Below, piece by piece: positions 58,641-64,000 of a DNA stretch of 64,000 nucleotides; positions within the stretch are counted from its first letter, which is position 1, and each line of letters starts with the position of its first letter. The stretch comes from Campylorhamphus procurvoides. Lineage: Eukaryota > Chordata > Aves > Passeriformes > Dendrocolaptidae. The notes beneath the pieces are model-generated. The model had not been told where the DNA came from, did not search any database, and was given only the letters and a program-made list of their open reading frames with translations. The stretch is taken from NCBI GenBank assembly GCA_013396655.1, contig WBMV01001233.1, positions 310,533-374,532 on the forward strand, in the 5' to 3' direction. The position numbers and the translations under genes are program-made.

Positions 58641-59949
58641 ATCAAAGAGCACCACTGGCTCCTCTTCTAGAACTCTTGCATAACATAGAGACATTTAGAA
58701 TGAGATCTGCAGCAGTGTCCAGCTTTAGATCTCCACTGGAAAAAATGGAAGTCTGATCATAGGCTCCAGTTTGAAGTAAATATGAAGCTTCTACCTGACA
58801 TGTTTCACCTGGTTCTTTAATATAGCCTTTCAAGTGCAGTTTATGGCTTTGTTCATTATCTACTAAGTATATTAATTAATCAGCACTTACGAACTGTGAG
58901 TTTTGCTGCTTAGCAACAAAACTTCATCCAATAAGGGGCTATATCTAGAGTCCTTTAGTGAGCTTTCATCTTCCATGACATTTTAAAATTCAGCTAATTC
59001 ATTACTTTTAGAAAACAAAACACTTCTAATTTAAAAGGATAAATTATTTTATTTAATTTTTTACTTCCATTTTAAATCCTAAAATGACACTTAGGATTAA
59101 CTATAGGCGCATTAACATATTATTCATGATAAATGTATACAATAAAATCCAAACAACAGTAAAATAATCACATCAGCCAAATGTCAGCAGTTCTTTTTAT
59201 TGCTGTGGGACACACTCTAACTCTTTCCAAAATCTCTTTTAAATCAGTATTAATGTCCCCCGTCTCTGGACACAAGCAATAGAGCAGTAAATTATACTTC
59301 ACTGTAGACTAAATTCTAAAACTGAGAACAGGACCTTTGTAATTTATAGACATTTTAAGTTCTAATGTTGTTAAAATAGATATTTCTCAGTCCACAAACT
59401 CTTCTATGGCACAAATAACAGCTCTGTTTGGTGCATCATGGTTTCAGATTTTAATTCCACTGTTATATAGCATTATTAGAATTAACATTGGTTTCTCTAT
59501 GTTATTTCTCATCAGCTAAATTTATTTCCACTCATGAAGGCATCAGTTTTGGAAGGTACACTATAAATTTTCATTCTTTGCAAGAAATGTAAACATTTAA
59601 CAAGTATTTGGTCTGATTCTTGATGTTGTATATCCACTTTATGTCTACATCAGATGTTCAGGACTGGAATTTTGCCTATGTCTAATTTAAGGGTAGTTAT
59701 AAAATCAGTGGTGCTAACTCTTCAAGTCAGGTAAATAGCCCACACAGTAGATGAGAATAATAAAAAAAAAATAAAACCCCACGACAAAAAACCAAGCAAA
59801 ACAAAACAAACAAAAAACCCCACCTTCATATTTCAATTAGGTAGTACAGTCTTGCCACTTTTCAACACTTGATTCATAATACCAAAAGACCAAACTTATT
59901 AATTTACCCTTTGATACACATTCTTGCCTTAAGGAAGGGAGAAAAAAAC
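58641..59949. other. AT-rich non-coding DNA
   Basis: The first 200 bases may still belong to the CR1 5' side but show no motif I can place. An A/C-rich tract lies at 59761-59823. No gene seen. Confidence 0.45.
59761..59823 (+). repeat. A/C-rich low-complexity tract
   Basis: AAAC, ACCCC and CAAAA units with few G or T on the plus strand, like those at 2057 and 14126. Confidence 0.6.
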
Positions 59950-60585
59950 TTTCCAAGACAACTTTATACAGGTAAAGCAGAGAAGAGTTCTTTTACTTAC
60001 AGGGTTTTGGGGTACAGAATATAAAGGAGTATAAAAGAGTATATAAAGTAAAAAAAGTATAAAAGAGTACAACACCTGTTGATAAGTAATAGATAGAAAA
60101 GACCGGTGCTAGGATGAACTCATGGCCTCAGGAATACCATAGCTCTTCTCTAAGCACCACCGCTTCAAAACATGCAGAGTAAATTAATTCAAAAGGCGTC
60201 CCTTTCATTCAATTCCCGGCTGTTTCCAGCCAANGAGAGAGAAAAATGCCAATAAAGTGTAGGAGAGCTGGAGAAAGCAGGGAAAAAGCCCTGTCTACAT
60301 GGCAGCATGCTAATTTTGTAACTATACTCAATTATCATATCTAAAGGTCCCATCCAGTCTAAGATTTGCCCATGCCCAGAACTTCCCCTGGTTCCGCCTC
60401 ATGGCACGCCTCTCCTAGAATTGAGTTGGAGGTCTTAAGACCCCTTTGCCTTATTGGAGCTTCTCCAAGGTTGCTGGGCTTTGCTTTCTTGTTTTGACTA
60501 ACATGGTATCTAGTTGCCTTAACTCTGGTACATGTTTTCCTTGTGCAGTGTTCCAGCTATTATCTGACTCTAAAGACAGCTAACA
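59950..60585. mobile_element. Possible degraded LTR, family unknown
   Basis: A GC-richer, promoter-like block in an AT-rich setting: repeated GTATAAA units (60025-60075), AATAAA (60250-60255), an ATTGG box at 60454 and a GCTAACA end (a TGTTAGC start if read on the minus strand). I have no family match and no target-site duplication, so this is a suggestion only. It holds a single N at 60234. Confidence 0.3.
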
Positions 60586-63315
60586 CAGAGTCAGAGGTTG
60601 TTAGCTATGCTATATGTGAGAAGTATACCTAGAAGTATAAAAATCTACAAATTCATGAAAGCCCTACGGCAACAACATGTACACCACCATAGTAAGGATT
60701 TGTTCTGAGAGAAAATTTAAAAAGCATAATTAAATCATCTGGATTCTATGCTAATTAAGTTAGCCTTTGATGGGTGATAAGTAGTTAGATATATTCTATG
60801 TATCCATTTATGAACTATGCTTTTTTAGTTTTTCAGTATAACTAGAATTTCACAATGGTGGAAGTTATGTTCTCCAATGTACATGCTCCACTACTTTTCA
60901 GTTATTTAATGTTTGTGGCTACCGAGATAAAAATGTGATCCTATACTTTCTCTTTTCACAGTATCTGAAATAACATTTGTGGAATGCCTCCTAATAAGAA
61001 AAACAAATATGAATATTGAGGGGTACAACTGCTTCCAGGAAAGTACCTTGTCTGACAGACATTCTCTTAAAATCTGTGTGAGACATAAAAGGATATTTTT
61101 AATTTCATAAGGTCTTTTCTAGAACCATGCATGCTGCATAATGTACTTACATGAGCAGTAACCAAAAGTTTGGATTACAGCAGTTATTTTTACAGACAGC
61201 TTTTGAGAAGGTTTTTATTTTGTTTTGTTTTCTTTTGTTTTGTTTTGTTTTCCCTTTGGAGTTGCTGAAGTCTGTTCTTTGATACAGATGAAAAGATGGA
61301 ACACAGAGAGAACAAAGTTGCATTGAAATGAAATATGAGTCAAAAATCCTTTGTAATTTTTCTTTAGGTATTGCTCCTCCTTCAGATGATCGTCTCTGTT
61401 CTTCACACTTTGTCTTCATTCAGAACATTGTGAATGATTGATACAAAGGGTAAGTACTAATTTATTTTTTTTTCCTTTTTTTCCCTTGAGCAAGCTTGTT
61501 CCTCTCAGCTATTTAGCTAATACCACAGGGAAAAACCCTGAGGACTACCACTCAGTCACATAACATTAATATGGAAAAAAACTTCTTGTTACCACAATGT
61601 ATTCCATGGACATATTAAAGAAAAAAGTATCTGTCTGCATTTTTTTCCATGTTGATCTGTGCAATTACTGCTCAGGAGAAAGAACTTGTGAATGTAGTTT
61701 TATATTGCCTTTAGTTTTTGACTAAATTGTTGTGCCATTTTTCAAATATTTAATTTTTCATGGTAACATAATCAGTACATAAAATTTCTTAAAATGTTAT
61801 AAGGCGCAAATAAATTTGTGCAAGATACCTCTCAAAGCTCTCCTTCTGTCCCCCTATGAACGTTTTGGCTAGCCCAGCAGATTTGACATGTCACCTGACA
61901 CTAATGTTTAGGCAACTGAAGTCCACCACAGGTAGACAGTCAAGAGAAGAGAATAAAGAATACAGCAAAGAGAGATTCTGGACTGATTCATTTCATAATA
62001 ATTACCTTTTCAAAATGATAAATCATCCCACTGATGCTAGACACTTGTGTTTCATCAGAGAGTACAGACATCTTCCATTTAAGAGGTCAGAGTTCGATGT
62101 GATTAGTTCAGCAACAGGCTGATTTCTAAGTATCATTCTATTGATGGCTAAGTGGACAAGCCTTTTTGGAAAGTTCATGACATGTTCATCTGCTTCTGCA
62201 ATCATCTGTTCACTTTGAAATATCTGGCAATTAGCTGTTTGATTCTATTTCTAACAGTCTTATTTAGAAACAATACATTGTTCTAAACAGAAAGTAGTTC
62301 TCAAAAATAATTTAGGTGCCTAGAAAAAAGCATAAGTTGTAAAACCAGTAGCAAATGTAATGAATCTTTTAAAGTGCAATTTCAAGTTTTTGTGATATTC
62401 ATGGGAGCTGGAAGCTGAGAAAAACCTGCCTGTATCCAAAAGCTACCTTATTTTTTCTTGTTTGTCAAATCCTTATTTCATTCTCTAGCAAGTTCTGAAT
62501 TATTGATTTGCATGTTGATAAAATTCACCCTAAAGTTCAAAAAATGATGAAAAGACAAATTTGAATTGTAAATATTTCTATTAAAGTAATTGTTCAAAAA
62601 ATGAATAAAAAGCCCAATAAAAACTGCAGAAATTGAGCATATAGGTAAGTCATGCATATTGTACAAGATAATAGCCTTTCATCTCAACAGTTTTTCTAAC
62701 ACTGAAGAATGAGATGAATACAGAAGCCACAGTTTCTGTGAAGTTACTTGTGTGGGACTGTTTCTCTGAGATGTATGGAGAACTGTAAACTACTTCTTTG
62801 TTTTTGCCTTATTGACTTCTAACTACTTGCAGAAATATATTTTTTTTGTACTTCCCTGAAACATAATTCTTTAATCTTAATTTTCTTTTTTTTTTCATGA
62901 ATATGCTGGATACTAAACCTAAACTATTGGTTTCTGTGCATCAGACATCAGTCGGGTCTTTAATCTAATGCAGTTTTAAAGCCATCAACAAAATGAAGTA
63001 ATGTTATACTTCAGATCTTTTCTGCAACATTTTACAATTCTAAGGTGTGGAGAAATTCTGAAATCCACAGCAACACTAGGATGTTCTGGATTAAACAGCA
63101 GGATGTTAAAAAAAAAAAAAAAGGAAAAAAACAAAAGGCCTTAAAACATATTTTAGGCTTTACACATTGTTTTACCTGGCTGCATGTCAGTAAATAAAAT
63201 GAGAGAATTACAGTGTGTCATGATAACCGGCATTGTTTTTGTTAATAAGACTGTAGAAGGATATTTTCTGTGCTTTCCTCTTAGATTTTAATTTCTTCTC
63301 CTTTCCTTTCATTAG
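60586..63315. other. AT-rich non-coding DNA, no gene seen
   Basis: Contains a (TTTTG)n-like array at 61215-61252. The frames at 61856-62122 and elsewhere lack motifs. The final part forms the pyrimidine-rich tract before the micro-exon candidate. Confidence 0.5.
61215..61252 (+). repeat. (TTTTG)n simple repeat
   Basis: Seven or so TTTTG units with one TTTTC interruption. The overlapping minus-strand frames are compositional. Confidence 0.85.
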
Positions 63316-63336
63316 GATGGAAATTTGTGCGGCAAG
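63316..63336 (+). other. Candidate 21-nt micro-exon
   Basis: A long pyrimidine tract (63275-63310) ends in CATTAG. The 21 bases GATGGAAATTTGTGCGGCAAG follow (one more than 20 if written whole, so see 63316-63336: GATGGAAATTTG then TGCGGCAAG), then the near-ideal donor GTAAGTAC. The length is a multiple of three, so inclusion would insert seven residues without changing frame: DGNLCGK, or WKFVRQ plus split codons, or MEICAA plus split codons, depending on phase. Frame-neutral micro-exons inside very large introns are typical of neuronal genes. I cannot name the gene. Chance is a real alternative. Confidence 0.3.
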
Positions 63337-64000
63337 GTAAGTACACAGTAAAGAAACTATGAAAGAACAAAAAGTGGTCTTTTCTCCAGAGGATGCTCAG
63401 GTCTCATTTATATTTCATCGAAGACATACATAAATGCACAAAAGTATAAATCAACTGATTTTGCATGAAGAAGTACAGCTGATCTCGTGACATTTTCTGT
63501 GCTAAAGCCCCCCCAAAAATACAGTATTTAAACAATGACCACAACTTTCACTATTTCATTTCCCATTATTCTAAAAAATGGAAAAAAAAAAAGGGGAAAA
63601 GTCAACACCTTGAAGTAGACTGGATGATTAGTTAATAGAGAAATATTTAAAACTATTATTACACAAATTAGTAAATTAATTACATAGAGGTTTTCTTGTT
63701 TATTAAAAGACTATTCATAAATTGGATAATTTCCACAGACCTGTGAAGACCAGTAAATGTATGGATATTCATAAATACAGGCATAAAAACCTGGACTCAA
63801 GTATTCATTTCTGAACTGCCTAAAATGCTGTCCATATTATATTACAGGAGACTTCAGTGGCTCCTTAGGCTTTTCCATTAACCATTCCATCCACCTATAT
63901 CAATCTACAGAACAAAACCAGTATCTAAACAGAAAATCTAAAAGGCTTTGGTACATTAAAAATGTTTTAGCTTTGTCGACAAGCCACAAATAACATTTTC
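63337..64000. other. AT-rich non-coding DNA
   Basis: Nothing recognised after the candidate donor site. If the micro-exon is real this is intron. Confidence 0.5.

Noticed and set aside
61856..62122. 88-codon frame as a small gene
   Set aside because: No motif, no promoter and no splice sites; consistent with chance.
1..64000. CRISPR array, toxin-antitoxin, phage or operon-type system
   Set aside because: The sequence is vertebrate nuclear DNA; there are no regularly spaced identical repeats and no compact gene clusters.

Overview
The window looks like bird nuclear DNA, most likely from a neoavian or passerine species. Two things point there. First, it contains at least a dozen CR1 LINE fragments, several ending in the CR1 3' octamer (ATTCTRTG type). 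Second, it contains LTR families I recognise from passerine assemblies, such as one opening TGTATTGGGTTTG. The background is AT-rich and non-coding. I find no host protein-coding gene, no rRNA or tRNA gene and no CRISPR. The reading frames longer than about 100 codons are CR1 reverse-transcriptase remnants, LTR sequence read in translation, or apparent chance frames. It is best read as a gene desert or the inside of a very large intron. The only exon-like signal is a 21-nt micro-exon candidate at 63316-63336.

Layout. 1-2370: AT-rich, with a GC-rich patch at 190-420. 2.4-9.2 kb: dense transposon cluster, with CR1 (+) at 2375 and 4733, two related compact LTRs at 3944 and 7668, a 930-bp LTR at 5701 followed by a tRNA-Ile-like primer-binding site at 6647, CR1 (-) at 8250 and an LTR with leader at 8701. 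9.3-17.3 kb: mostly unique, one CR1 at 12257 and a pseudo-exon-like block near 16.0 kb. 17.3-24 kb: two minus-strand LTRs of one family (17323, 20690) and old CR1 pieces. 24-34 kb: mostly unique, with a run of old minus-strand LINE sequence at 27.8-29.5 kb. 34-43 kb: an internally deleted CR1, an 847-bp LTR at 38726 and a CR1 tail at 40391. 43.8-46.3 kb: a three-level nest (LTR containing CR1 containing a second LTR-like element) that also carries a 606-bp near-identical duplication across a single N, probably an assembly artefact. 46.7-54.2 kb: unique DNA with pyrimidine and (GAAAA)n tracts. 54.2-58.6 kb: an imperfect palindromic repeat, a compact LTR, a G/T-rich low-complexity block and a long minus-strand CR1. 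58.6-64 kb: mostly unique, ending with the micro-exon candidate.

Nothing here works together as a genetic system. The window records retroelement insertion: CR1 copies of several ages and at least four or five LTR families, mostly solo LTRs without gag, pol or env. Element names rest on my knowledge of family sequences. Coordinates of old elements are approximate (tens of bases) because no alignment could be run.
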